A program made the position numbers and the translations under genes. Source: an uncultured Pelagibacteraceae bacterium (GTDB lineage Bacteria > Pseudomonadota > Alphaproteobacteria > Pelagibacterales > Pelagibacteraceae). From it: a DNA stretch of 64,000 nucleotides. Under the pieces are notes generated by a model. It worked only from the letters and a program-made list of their open reading frames with translations. It did not search any database and was not told where the DNA came from. This document shows, piece after piece, positions 29,866-38,984 of the stretch. The DNA is taken from assembly GCA_902539445.1 (NCBI GenBank), contig CACBIY010000001.1, forward strand, positions 209,903-273,902, read 5' to 3'. Position 1 is the first letter of the stretch, and each line of letters begins with the position of its first letter.

Positions 29866-30567
29866 TTAATTAAAAAAATTAAAAAATCTCTCAAAAAAAC
29901 CCAGTTTTTTTGGGTTTTTATTAGTGATATAAACTTCATTTTCATTGAACCCATCTAAGATTTTTTGTGCAGTTATATACAAATTATTATTTTTATCATC
30001 TAAGAAATTATTCAGATAATTAAAACTCAATATTTTATCCAAAGATATTTGATACTTAGCAAGAACATCTTCAATAGTTTTTGAAATCTTTTTTGGTAAA
30101 CAGATATAATTAATTTCAATAGAAAAATTTTTACAATTTTGTTTTTCTGGTAAAGTTTCAAAGTAAGTTCCATCAATAATAAACCTATCAATTTTCATAT
30201 GAAGAATATCAAAATCTTCTAGAGTCTTTTTGCAGCAACTTTTTGCTTCTAAAAGCAATTTATTTATAGAATTTGAGTTTATAATGATATTGTCAAATTT
30301 ATTTTTGATAGATAATCGAATAGAAAAAATATTATGATGATCAATAATCAAAAAAATATTTTTGACAAATTCATTAAGTTTTTTTTCTATCTTAAAAATA
30401 TTTTCATTAAGAAAATTATCTAAAAAATCTAATTCGATTTGATTGTTTTGATTATTTGTTAACGCTTCTCCTTTATAAATAAACTCATTAGTGGAATTTA
30501 TTGCAACAATCGTAAATTTATTAATTTCTAAAAAAAGAAAAATCTTATTTTCTAAATTATTTACCAT
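29866..30567 (-). CDS. Reduced FtsA-like division protein lacking the ATPase half
   Basis: A 233-aa protein in the ftsA slot, 11 bp overlapping ftsQ. The start FLFLEINKFTIVAI aligns with FtsA strand S1 (VGLEIGTAKVAALV). NIFLIIDHHNIFSIRLS and the helix to LEDFDILHMKIDRFIIDG align with the 1C subdomain (YLALSGKHISC ... RVLHVIPQEYAIDG). LPKKISKTIEDVLAKYQIS aligns with the ITCHNDMAKNIVKAVERCGL region. It then jumps straight to a basic linker and GFFERFFNFFN, an amphipathic helix like the FtsA membrane-targeting tail. Phosphate-2 and adenosine motifs and subdomains 2A/2B are absent. It may have kept membrane and divisome contacts without nucleotide binding. Alignment was done by eye. Confidence 0.65.
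   Translation of the reverse strand: MVNNLENKIFLFLEINKFTIVAINSTNEFIYKGEALTNNQNNQIELDFLDNFLNENIFKIEKKLNEFVKNIFLIIDHHNIFSIRLSIKNKFDNIIINSNSINKLLLEAKSCCKKTLEDFDILHMKIDRFIIDGTYFETLPEKQNCKNFSIEINYICLPKKISKTIEDVLAKYQISLDKILSFNYLNNFLDDKNNNLYITAQKILDGFNENEVYITNKNPKKLGFFERFFNFFN
29894..29918 (-). terminator. Terminator-like hairpin inside the 3' end of the FtsA-like gene
   Basis: On the minus strand AAAAACCCA, a 7-nt loop and TGGGTTTTT form a 9-bp stem followed by further T residues. It works in both directions on paper. It overlaps codons for the membrane-targeting tail and lies about 90 bp before lpxC, so it could reduce read-through from the division genes into lpxC-bamD-ligA. Confidence 0.45.
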
Positions 30568-31231
30568 TTAATATTATTTGATCTTTTTGGCGGAAATCAA
30601 TTACTAATTCATTCTTAAATTTATCTTCATTAGATAAACGAACAAACAAGTTTAGATCTCTTTTTAAATCATTTCTCGATAATTTTATCAAATATCCCTC
30701 TGATGTTTCAATATCCCATCTTTTTGATTTGAAATAATAAAGTTTTATTATTTTTTTAAAATCAAAGTTTGATTTATCAACTTCGTTCTTAAATTTTAGA
30801 AATTCTTCAACATTTAAATCACCAAATACAAATGGCAGACTAGAACTTGAATAATTATTCAAAATTAATTTTCCATTTGATCCAATAAAATAATTGAAAC
30901 CATTTTTTTTTGTTCGCGCAAGTATTTTTGTTTCCTTAATAAATATTTTTAAAGTTGAGGGATAGTTTTTAAATATTTCAAAATGTTCAATAATATTAAT
31001 TGTATTAATTTTTTTTTTCAAATATTGTTTATCTAAATAAAAAATATTTTTAAAATTTGCATCATTAATAATACTCTCAACTTTTTTTCTCTCATTTAAA
31101 TTTAGACCAATAATCTCTATTTTATTGATTTTTGGGAAATTAAAATTCATCAATGAAATATTATTTATTGATACAAGGAAACAAAATAGTAATAAGTAAA
31201 TTATAATTTTTTTACTTATTAATAGATGCAT
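30557..31231 (-). CDS. ftsQ: Cell division protein FtsQ
   Basis: Bitopic divisome protein that links early and late division proteins in the periplasm. At 224 aa it has a short cytoplasmic N-terminus, one membrane helix (about 8-26), a POTRA domain starting PKINKIEIIGLNLNERKKVE, and the FtsQ domain (SNGKLI..., then WDIETSEGYLIKLSR). Its start overlaps ddl by 20 bp and its end overlaps the FtsA-like gene by 11 bp. Sequence is diverged but fold order and position are clear. Confidence 0.88.
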   Translation of the reverse strand: MHLLISKKIIIYLLLFCFLVSINNISLMNFNFPKINKIEIIGLNLNERKKVESIINDANFKNIFYLDKQYLKKKINTINIIEHFEIFKNYPSTLKIFIKETKILARTKKNGFNYFIGSNGKLILNNYSSSSLPFVFGDLNVEEFLKFKNEVDKSNFDFKKIIKLYYFKSKRWDIETSEGYLIKLSRNDLKRDLNLFVRLSNEDKFKNELVIDFRQKDQIILNGK

Positions 31232-32126
31232 CTTTTAAAATTAATTTAATTAAATTTATGAAATTAATTCCAATATACGCAGATATCTCTGGAACTAAAG
31301 ATAGTTTTGTCATTCCAGGCTGTGTATTAATTTCTAAAAGATAAAATTTTCCTTTAAAATATTTAAAGTCTGATCTAGAAACACCTCTACATCCTATCAA
31401 ATTGTGTGCTTTTAAAGTAATGTCCATGAGAGCTTTGTATTTTTTTTTAGGTAAGTCTACTGGAATGATATGTTCTGTCTTAGCATTTAAATTATATTTT
31501 GCCTGATAATCATAAAATTTTCTTTTTGGCTTAAGTTCAATTGCTCCAAGCTTCTTCTTTCCAATTATGGCTGATTGTATTTCTCTTCCAGGAATAAATT
31601 GTTCTATTAATATTTTTTTATAATCTTTTAACAATTTTATATTTCTCAATAAATTATTCTTAGTACAAATATAAACATTCACACTAGAACCTTCGTTAAT
31701 TGGTTTAACTACAACAGGAAAGTTCAACTTTTTTTTTACTAAACTTATAAGTTCCTTATTAGTTTTATTAAAAGTAAAAATGAAATATTTCGGTGTTAAA
31801 ATCTTATTTTTAATAAAAATTTTTTTGGAAATTTCTTTATCCATTGCCTTAGCAGAGGCAATCACACCTGAATGGGTATAAGGTATACCTATTGTCTCTA
31901 GGATTGTTTGTATATATCCATCTTCTCCAAACTGCCCATGTAGAGCATTAAAAATGAAGTGAGGTTTGAAACTTTTTGTTACAGATATTAAATCTTTGTC
32001 TGGCTCGCATATTTTTACTTTATAATTATTTTTTTTTAGTTCTTTAGCAACCTGTCTTCCTGTCTCTAAGCTGATAATTCTTTCCTTAGAAATACCACCT
32101 GAGATTATCAAAATTTTTTTTTTCAA
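31212..32126 (-). CDS. ddl: D-alanine--D-alanine ligase
   Basis: ATP-grasp enzyme making D-Ala-D-Ala for the peptidoglycan stem peptide. The 304 aa are full length. Motifs: ISGGISKERIISLETG at the N-terminus, NALHGQFGEDGYIQ, YTHSGVIASAKAMDKE, VKPINEGSSVNV, and the Mg2+-binding LLEINTQPGMT. It begins 1 bp after murB in the usual murC-murB-ddl-ftsQ order. Confidence 0.97.
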   Translation of the reverse strand: MKKKILIISGGISKERIISLETGRQVAKELKKNNYKVKICEPDKDLISVTKSFKPHFIFNALHGQFGEDGYIQTILETIGIPYTHSGVIASAKAMDKEISKKIFIKNKILTPKYFIFTFNKTNKELISLVKKKLNFPVVVKPINEGSSVNVYICTKNNLLRNIKLLKDYKKILIEQFIPGREIQSAIIGKKKLGAIELKPKRKFYDYQAKYNLNAKTEHIIPVDLPKKKYKALMDITLKAHNLIGCRGVSRSDFKYFKGKFYLLEINTQPGMTKLSLVPEISAYIGINFINLIKLILKDASINK

Positions 32127-32127
32127 T

Positions 32128-33036
32128 TTATTCTAATATTTTAATTTCTTTATCTAATTTTATACCAGTTTTTTCTAGAACTTTTTTAGAAACAAAATCA
32201 ATTAATTTTTTCATATCATTGAACGTTGCATTACCCTTATTTACAAAAAAGTTTGAATGTTTTTCTGAGATATGTGCATCACCAAACTTAGTATCAATAG
32301 AAACTGATTCTCTTATCAACTCCCAAACTTTTTTATTCGTTTGATTTATTGGATTTTTAAAAGTGCTTCCACCAGTTTTAATTCTCATTGGTTGATTTTT
32401 TTCTTTTAAGGATTTCATTTTTATTACTTCACTATTTACTTTTTTGAAAGTGCTTTTAACTCCTTTGAAAGAAGCACTTAAAAAAATCAGGTCGTCAGAT
32501 AAATCATTTTTTCTATAATCAAAATTTATTTCTTTTGATGGAATTGTTATTAAATTCCCTTTTTGATCTATAGCTTGAATTGAAAGAAGAATATCTTTAA
32601 ATTCCTTTCCAAAACATCCAGCGTTCATCTTAATTCCTCCACCAATAGATCCTGGAATACATGATAAAAACTCAAATCCACTCAAATTATTTTCAGCAGC
32701 AAAACTAGATAGGCTATTATCTAAAACGCCACTTCCAGAAATTATTACGTCCTCTCTTAATAAAGATATTCTATTAAAATTTTTACTAAGCTTTATTACG
32801 ACTCCGTCAAAAATATTATCTGGGATTAAGATGTTTGATCCTGCACCAATGATAAAGATTTTTTCCTTATTATCGAGTAATTTGAGAAATTTAACTAAAT
32901 CTTTTAAATTTTCCGCCTTATAAAAAACTTTGGACTTTCCTCCAATATTAAACCAACTTTTTTTTTTTAAGTCTTGATCGTAAATTACATTTTTATCAAA
33001 GTCTTTTAACAAATCTTTAAGTTGATGTATCTGCAT
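32128..33036 (-). CDS. murB: UDP-N-acetylenolpyruvoylglucosamine reductase
   Basis: FAD/NADPH enzyme that reduces UDP-GlcNAc-enolpyruvate to UDP-MurNAc. At 302 aa it is a type II MurB by length. FAD-binding motifs: SWFNIGGKSKVF, IIGAGSNILIPD and GFEFLSCIPGSIGGGIKMNAGC, followed by the catalytic Ser/Glu region GSTFKNP and HISEKHSNFFVN. Its start shares one base with the murC stop. Confidence 0.97.
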   Translation of the reverse strand: MQIHQLKDLLKDFDKNVIYDQDLKKKSWFNIGGKSKVFYKAENLKDLVKFLKLLDNKEKIFIIGAGSNILIPDNIFDGVVIKLSKNFNRISLLREDVIISGSGVLDNSLSSFAAENNLSGFEFLSCIPGSIGGGIKMNAGCFGKEFKDILLSIQAIDQKGNLITIPSKEINFDYRKNDLSDDLIFLSASFKGVKSTFKKVNSEVIKMKSLKEKNQPMRIKTGGSTFKNPINQTNKKVWELIRESVSIDTKFGDAHISEKHSNFFVNKGNATFNDMKKLIDFVSKKVLEKTGIKLDKEIKILE

Positions 33037-34430
33037 TACATTAATTCAGGTAATTTTTTCATCCAATTTGAGATTGTACCAGCACCCATTCCTATGACGA
33101 TTTTATTTCCATAAATATTTTGTTTGAGAAATTTTGCTAATTCAATATTATTTTTAATCATAAATAGTTTTACTTTTGAATTTTTAATTATTTCTTTTGC
33201 AAAATCATTATAATGAAAACCTAATTTAATTTTTTCTCCCGCTGTAAAAATGGGACATAATATAATTGTGTCTGCATCTCTGAAACAGTGAGTAAATTCA
33301 TTTCTTAAATCTTTTAATCTTGATATTCTATGTGGTTGAAAAACACAGACTTTTTCACACTTATCAAAAACTTTTTTTACTCCCTCTAAAACAGATTTTA
33401 TCTCAGTAGGATGATGTGCATAATCATCATAAAAATCAACTCCGTTAAATGTAAATATCTTATTAAATCTACGCTGGACACCTTTAAAGTTTTTCAGACC
33501 TTTTTTAATATTAGACACTGGAATTCCTACAGTAAGAGCAACTGCAATTGCTGCTGTAGAGTTTCTTATATTATGAACACCTAATAATGGGATCTGAAAG
33601 TTTTTTAAGATTGTTCTTTTTTTATTTGGTAAATTTATAGATAAATCAAATTTTGAGGAAAATTTGTTTTGAATTATATTTTTGATAAGAAAATTAGCAT
33701 TAGACTTGATTCCATATGTAAAAAAATTTTTATTTTTAATATCTTTACTTAATTCATTGTTAATTTTATCATCAATACAAATAAAAGTTTTTCCAAATGA
33801 TGGAACTTTTTTTATAAAATGTAGAAAATGGTTTTTTAAATCCTTCATTGATTTATAAAAATCCATGTGTTCTCTATCTATGTTTGTAATAATTGAGTAT
33901 GTTGGAGAAATATGAATAAAACTTCCATCTGACTCATCTGCCTCTAATATAGACCAGTCACTTTTACCTAATTTTGCAGTGCTCTTTATCGAATTTATTA
34001 TGCCTCCATTGATTATTGTAGGATCTAGCTTTGTATTTTCAAAAATAGAACTTACTAAAGATGTCGTTGTTGTTTTGCCGTGAGATCCAACTACGACAAT
34101 ATTTTTCATTAAAGAAACAAGATTTGCTAACATCTTCCCTCTTTTAATTACTGGTAATTTTTTTCTTTTAGCTTCTAGTAATTCTGGATTACTTTTTTTT
34201 ATCGCAGAGGAAGTCACTACAATTGTAACATCTTTTATATTTTGTTTTTTTTGACCAATAAAAATTCTAACACCCTGTTTTTTTAATTTTTCGATATTTT
34301 TGTTCTTATTAATATCGCTACCTTGAATTTGAAAACCTTTTGCCTTCATAATCAATGCAAGACCACTCATACCTATTCCACCAATGCCTATAAAGTGGAT
34401 AATCTCTTTTTTAGCTAATTCAATTTTCAT
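33036..34430 (-). CDS. murC: UDP-N-acetylmuramate--L-alanine ligase
   Basis: First amino-acid addition to UDP-MurNAc. At 464 aa it has the N-terminal UDP-binding Rossmann domain (FIGIGGIGMSGLALIM), the ATP motif VGSHGKTTTTSLV, the central-domain EADESDGSF, and the C-terminal DDYAHHPTEIKSVL. All are diagnostic for MurC among the Mur ligases. The stop of murG overlaps its start by 11 bp. Confidence 0.98.
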   Translation of the reverse strand: MKIELAKKEIIHFIGIGGIGMSGLALIMKAKGFQIQGSDINKNKNIEKLKKQGVRIFIGQKKQNIKDVTIVVTSSAIKKSNPELLEAKRKKLPVIKRGKMLANLVSLMKNIVVVGSHGKTTTTSLVSSIFENTKLDPTIINGGIINSIKSTAKLGKSDWSILEADESDGSFIHISPTYSIITNIDREHMDFYKSMKDLKNHFLHFIKKVPSFGKTFICIDDKINNELSKDIKNKNFFTYGIKSNANFLIKNIIQNKFSSKFDLSINLPNKKRTILKNFQIPLLGVHNIRNSTAAIAVALTVGIPVSNIKKGLKNFKGVQRRFNKIFTFNGVDFYDDYAHHPTEIKSVLEGVKKVFDKCEKVCVFQPHRISRLKDLRNEFTHCFRDADTIILCPIFTAGEKIKLGFHYNDFAKEIIKNSKVKLFMIKNNIELAKFLKQNIYGNKIVIGMGAGTISNWMKKLPELM

Positions 34431-35484
34431 TTATTATTTCCAATATTTTTTGATTTATATTATTCCATGAGTTTTGGGAATTATGTTTTTCTAAGTTATT
34501 TTTTTTTATATTATATTCGGACTTATTCGTAATTATATGATTTAAAAATTTTTCTAAATTAACGTCATTAAAGTCTTTTTGATTCATAATCCAGCAGCAA
34601 CCTAAATTTTGATAAAAATTTGCGTTTTCAAATTGATGATTATCTTTTGCTGAAACTAAAGGGATTGTTAGGAACGGTTTATTCATGATTGATAATTCTG
34701 CTAAGGTAGATGCACCAGCACGCGTAATACATAGGTCTGATTGATTTATCAAATCTGCCAAATTTTCCTCAAAATCAAAAATGGTATTTTCAATTTTAGC
34801 CTCATCATAAATACTTCTTAATTGATCAGTATTACTTTTATGAGTTTGTTGAATGATTTTAATTTTATTTTTTTTCGACAAATTAACGATTACATTTTTT
34901 ACTACATTGTCAAAAATCTTTGCTCCTTGACTGCCACCAACAACCAATAGACAGAATGCTTTATTTTCTGTTTTAATTTCTCTTTTATCATAAAAATTTT
35001 TTTTAACTAGTGGAGTTATTATTTGAATTTTATGTTTAAGTTTTTCAGGAAAGTTTTTTAAGCTTTCTGTATAAGTAAAAATTTTTTTACAAAAACCTAA
35101 AAAGAGTCTGTTTGCTCTACCTAAAACAATATTGGGTTCAAGTAGGTATATCTTTATTCCTAATAATTTTGCACCAAAACAAACAGGTAATGACATATAT
35201 CCTCCTGTTGAAAAAACGACATTAATCTTTTTTTTTTTTAATAATAAAACTGTTTTAATCACCAAATAAATTACTTGGAGTATTTTAAATATAAAAAATA
35301 TATTAAGATTTAATTTAGGAGTATTTATCAAAATAATATCATTTTTTTCATCATCTAGATATTTCAGCCCTCTTGAGTCAGTAGAAATAAAAACATTAAA
35401 ATTTGAATGCAAATGTTCACTTAGAATTTTTGCTGGCACTACATGTCCCCCTGATCCTCCTGTTGAAATCAATATATTTTTCAT
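34420..35484 (-). CDS. murG: UDP-GlcNAc:lipid I N-acetylglucosaminyltransferase
   Basis: Makes lipid II at the inner face of the cytoplasmic membrane. At 354 aa it is a GT-B enzyme. The N-terminal glycine loop reads ISTGGSGGHVVPA, the second STGGYMSLP, and the C-terminal domain has VVGGSQGAKIFD and the sugar-binding CITRAGASTLAEL and PLVSAKDNHQFENA. Coupled to ftsW by a 4-bp ATGA overlap. Confidence 0.98.
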   Translation of the reverse strand: MKNILISTGGSGGHVVPAKILSEHLHSNFNVFISTDSRGLKYLDDEKNDIILINTPKLNLNIFFIFKILQVIYLVIKTVLLLKKKKINVVFSTGGYMSLPVCFGAKLLGIKIYLLEPNIVLGRANRLFLGFCKKIFTYTESLKNFPEKLKHKIQIITPLVKKNFYDKREIKTENKAFCLLVVGGSQGAKIFDNVVKNVIVNLSKKNKIKIIQQTHKSNTDQLRSIYDEAKIENTIFDFEENLADLINQSDLCITRAGASTLAELSIMNKPFLTIPLVSAKDNHQFENANFYQNLGCCWIMNQKDFNDVNLEKFLNHIITNKSEYNIKKNNLEKHNSQNSWNNINQKILEIINEN

Positions 35485-36608
35485 TCAGTTACTTTTCTTT
35501 TTGTTAAATTCAAAATTATACCAGACATTATGGAAATACTTATAATCGATGAACCCCCATAACTTAAAAATGGTAAAGTCATTCCTGTAGTTGGGAATAA
35601 TCTAATATTTACTCCTATGTGAATCATTGCTTGCATGAGTATTAAGCTAATAGATCCAGTTAGGATTAGTTTGATCTTTTTGTCATTTTCTTTGTAAACT
35701 TTTTTCAGAACCGAAAATATTAATACTAGGTAGGTTAATAAAATTAACATTATGAAGATTACTCCAAACTCTTCAGAAATTACTGAAATAATGTAATCTG
35801 TATGAGCTTCAGGGACTCTGTTTTTTAATGTTCCCTCTCCAATGCCTTTTCCAAAAAAACCTCCACTTATTATAGCTTCTAATGCTTTATCTGATTGAAA
35901 GTTATGAGTACCCATTTCAGGATTAAAAAAAGAAAATAATCTATCTTTTATGTATTTAAATTGTGGAAGGTAACTAATGATAGATACTATCGTGGCTAGA
36001 GAGATTAAAAAAACTAAGCTCAAAAAAAATATACTAATACCAGAAATAAAAATCAAAACTAACCAACTAAAACCGATTAAAAGAGTTTGACCAATATCTG
36101 GTTGAAGTATCAAAAGACTCGATATCAATATAGTTAACAAAAAAGATAAGAAGTATTTTAAATTAAAATTAGTATATTTTTGAGAGCAAATTATCATACT
36201 CATTATCACTATTAAAAAAGGCTTTACAAACTCAATAGGTTGTATTCTTGGCAATACCAACAAATCAATCCATCTCTTGGAACCCTTAATCTCTACTCCA
36301 ATTATAGGAACCAGGAACAACAAAACTAATGATAAACAGAAAAATATTAGTGAAATTCTATAAATTTCTTTTTTAGGTATAAAAGATAAAATAAAAATTA
36401 AAAAAAAGCCAAAAAAAACAAAAACTGTATGTTTAAAAAAAAAGAAATAAGTATTCGTATCTAATTTGTCAGATGCAATTAGAGAGGTTGATACTAATGA
36501 GAAGAATAAACCCGCCAAAAATAAAATTAAGATCAATGATAGAATAGGTTTATCAATACTTTTCCACCATTGATAAAAAGAAATATAACTAAATAATTTT
36601 TCTTTCAT
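35481..36608 (-). CDS. ftsW: FtsW, SEDS septal glycosyltransferase
   Basis: Polymerises lipid II into septal glycan together with FtsI. At 375 aa it has about ten membrane helices. SEDS signatures: GSKRWIDLLVLPRIQPIEFVKP, in which the essential RxxxxxxxxQPSE-like segment reads RIQPIE, QPDIGQTLLI, GTHNFQSDKALEAIISGGFFGKG, and LPFLSYGGSSI near the end. It lies between murD (20-bp overlap) and murG, its usual place. Confidence 0.96.
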   Translation of the reverse strand: MKEKLFSYISFYQWWKSIDKPILSLILILFLAGLFFSLVSTSLIASDKLDTNTYFFFFKHTVFVFFGFFLIFILSFIPKKEIYRISLIFFCLSLVLLFLVPIIGVEIKGSKRWIDLLVLPRIQPIEFVKPFLIVIMSMIICSQKYTNFNLKYFLSFLLTILISSLLILQPDIGQTLLIGFSWLVLIFISGISIFFLSLVFLISLATIVSIISYLPQFKYIKDRLFSFFNPEMGTHNFQSDKALEAIISGGFFGKGIGEGTLKNRVPEAHTDYIISVISEEFGVIFIMLILLTYLVLIFSVLKKVYKENDKKIKLILTGSISLILMQAMIHIGVNIRLFPTTGMTLPFLSYGGSSIISISIMSGIILNLTKRKVTE

Positions 36609-37899
36609 TAATATATCTTTTTATCAACTTATTAAAATATGATCCTCTTTCCTCAAAATTTTTAAAACTATCAAATGATGCAGAGGCTGGACTAAATAAG
36701 ATTGTATTATTTGAGTGTTTCTTTTTCTGAATATTCTTAAAAATTGCTGATACTGCAAGATTTAAATTTTTAAAACTTTTAAGTTCCGCATTTTTCTTTA
36801 AATCTTTTGAAAATTTTTTAAAGTTTTTACCAAAGACATAAATCTTAATATTTCTAAAATATTTTTTTGATAACGATATTTTGTCATCTTTTTTTGGAAT
36901 ACCGCCAATTAACCAATGAATATTCTTGTACATTTCTAGTAATTCTTTTGAAGAAGAATAGCTTGTTGATTTAGAATCATTAATGATGATTAATTTATTT
37001 TTGTTATAAATAATTTTCTGCCTATAATTCAATCCTTTGAATTTATTTACGCTTTCTAATAATTTTTTTCGTTTTACATTAAATTTTTTTATCATTTCTA
37101 AAACAAAGGAGAGATTTGCTTGATTTGATCTTGATAAAAAGTATTTGTTTCTAATTTTTTTCAAAATTAAATTGTTTGATTTTGTATCTACATTTACCAG
37201 TTTTAATTTAGGCTTTATTGTTTTAATTCTTTTTTGAATTAAATGATCATTTTTATTTACAAATCCAATTGCTCCTCTTTTTCGATTATTAAAAATTTTA
37301 AATTTTGCCTCTATATAATTTTTTAAATTACCATGTCTCTCCAAATGATCTGGCGCAATATTAAGGATAGCGGCAAATTTTGATGAAAAAATTTTACTAT
37401 ATTCTAATTGGTAGGATGAAGCCTCAATAATAAAAATTGTTTTTTTTGAGATCTTATCTATAGATAGTATTGGTGTACCAATATTCCCTACTAATCTTAC
37501 GTCTTTTTTTTGATCTTTTAAGATATCATATAGAAGTTTGCAAGTGGTGGACTTTCCGTTTGTGCCAGTTATTGTTAATGAGACATTTTTATAAAATGAG
37601 TAAAAAACATCTAGATCTGTATAGATATTCTTATTTTTTTTTCTAAGTAAATTTTTTAACTTACATTTTTTTATATCAATTCCTGGGCTCAATATAATTA
37701 TATCAAATTTGATTTTTAATAATTTTTTAAAATTGAGAATTTTTTTTTTTATCGACTTATTTATTTTAAGATTTGGGTTATCATCAAATAAATAAACATC
37801 ATTTTTATTTCTTAAAAAATTGAATGACGAAAGTCCGCTTTTTCCTAATCCATAAATTAAAATTTTTTTATTAAAGAAAATTTGTGAATTATCACTCAT
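36589..37899 (-). CDS. murD: UDP-N-acetylmuramoyl-L-alanine--D-glutamate ligase
   Basis: Adds D-Glu to UDP-MurNAc-Ala. I chose the ATG at 37899 (MSDNSQIFF) because it shares one base with the mraY stop (TAATG) and because the upstream in-frame reading to 37956 adds 19 residues lying wholly inside mraY. The resulting 436 aa match the family. Motifs: ILIYGLGKSGLSSFNFL, TGTNGKSTTCKLL, IEASSYQLEY, INDSKSTS and LFSPASASFD, the MurD version of the C-terminal box. Confidence 0.96.
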   Translation of the reverse strand: MSDNSQIFFNKKILIYGLGKSGLSSFNFLRNKNDVYLFDDNPNLKINKSIKKKILNFKKLLKIKFDIIILSPGIDIKKCKLKNLLRKKNKNIYTDLDVFYSFYKNVSLTITGTNGKSTTCKLLYDILKDQKKDVRLVGNIGTPILSIDKISKKTIFIIEASSYQLEYSKIFSSKFAAILNIAPDHLERHGNLKNYIEAKFKIFNNRKRGAIGFVNKNDHLIQKRIKTIKPKLKLVNVDTKSNNLILKKIRNKYFLSRSNQANLSFVLEMIKKFNVKRKKLLESVNKFKGLNYRQKIIYNKNKLIIINDSKSTSYSSSKELLEMYKNIHWLIGGIPKKDDKISLSKKYFRNIKIYVFGKNFKKFSKDLKKNAELKSFKNLNLAVSAIFKNIQKKKHSNNTILFSPASASFDSFKNFEERGSYFNKLIKRYINERKII

Positions 37900-38984
37900 T
37901 ATCTTAGTTTTAATGTAGCAAGTCCTATCATTGCTAAAATAATAGAAATTATCCAAAATCTAATTACAACTGTTGATTCAGGCCAACCTTTCTTCTCAAA
38001 ATGATGATGGATTGGTGCCATTTTAAAAACTCTTTTACCAGTAAGTTTAAATGATATTACTTGCACAATCACTGAAACTGCTTCAAGAACAAATAAACCT
38101 CCAGTAATTGCTAAAACTATTTCATGTTTTGTTATTATACCAACTGCTCCTAGAGAGCCACCCAAAGACAAAGATCCAGTATCTCCCATAAAAATTTTTG
38201 CTGGAGGTGCGTTGAACCATAAAAAGCCTAAGCAAGAGCCAATGATTGCTCCACAAAAAATTGAAACTTCCCCAGTTCCCTCTATGTAAGGAATTTGTAA
38301 ATAATTTGAGAATACAATGTTTCCTGTAACATAACTTATAAATGCAAAACAAGCTGCAACAAGTATAACAGGCACTGTTGCTAACCCATCTAATCCATCA
38401 GTGAGATTTACAGCATTCGATGAACCAATAATTACAAATATTGAAAAAGGTATAAAAAACCATCCGAGATTAATGATGAGGTTTTTAAAAAAAGGAAAGT
38501 ATAGATTAGTTAAATCCTGATAGTCATTTAAGTAAACATAAAAGCTAACACCAATAATTGCTAGTATTATTTGAAAGGTTAATTTTAACTTTGATGAGAT
38601 ACCTGAGGAGTTACTGTACTTTATTTTTTTATAATCATCGAATGCCCCAAGCAAACCAAAAGAAATTGCGATATATAAACAAAATAAAACATTTAAATTC
38701 GATAAATCAGCCCAGAATAGTACTGATATTAACAAACCAATCAAAATAATCACTCCACCCATAGTCGGAGTTCCTATTTTCTTAACTATATGATCTTCTG
38801 GACCATCATTACGGATAGGATTTAAAATTTTTTGTTTTGAAAAAAATTTTATAAAAGTTCCTCCAATAATTAAAACAATAATTAATGAAGTAAAAAAAGA
38901 TAAACCAGTCCTAAATGTTAGATATTTAAATACATTTAAAAAACTAAAACTATCAACAAAATTTATTAAAAATTGATAAAGCAT
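37899..38984 (-). CDS. mraY: Phospho-N-acetylmuramoyl-pentapeptide transferase
   Basis: Integral membrane enzyme making lipid I from UDP-MurNAc-pentapeptide and undecaprenyl phosphate. The 361 aa have about ten helices. Catalytic motifs: GTPTMGGVI, LLGAFDDYKK (DDxxK), NAVNLTDGLDGLA, FMGDTGSLSLGG, and the cytoplasmic HHH segment KMAPIHHHFEKKGWPE. It starts at the base following the murEF stop. Confidence 0.98.
   Translation of the reverse strand: MLYQFLINFVDSFSFLNVFKYLTFRTGLSFFTSLIIVLIIGGTFIKFFSKQKILNPIRNDGPEDHIVKKIGTPTMGGVIILIGLLISVLFWADLSNLNVLFCLYIAISFGLLGAFDDYKKIKYSNSSGISSKLKLTFQIILAIIGVSFYVYLNDYQDLTNLYFPFFKNLIINLGWFFIPFSIFVIIGSSNAVNLTDGLDGLATVPVILVAACFAFISYVTGNIVFSNYLQIPYIEGTGEVSIFCGAIIGSCLGFLWFNAPPAKIFMGDTGSLSLGGSLGAVGIITKHEIVLAITGGLFVLEAVSVIVQVISFKLTGKRVFKMAPIHHHFEKKGWPESTVVIRFWIISIILAMIGLATLKLR

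Noticed and set aside
37900..37956. Upstream start of murD
   Set aside because: The 19 extra residues lie entirely within mraY, and the ATG at 37899 gives a normal MurD and a TAATG junction.
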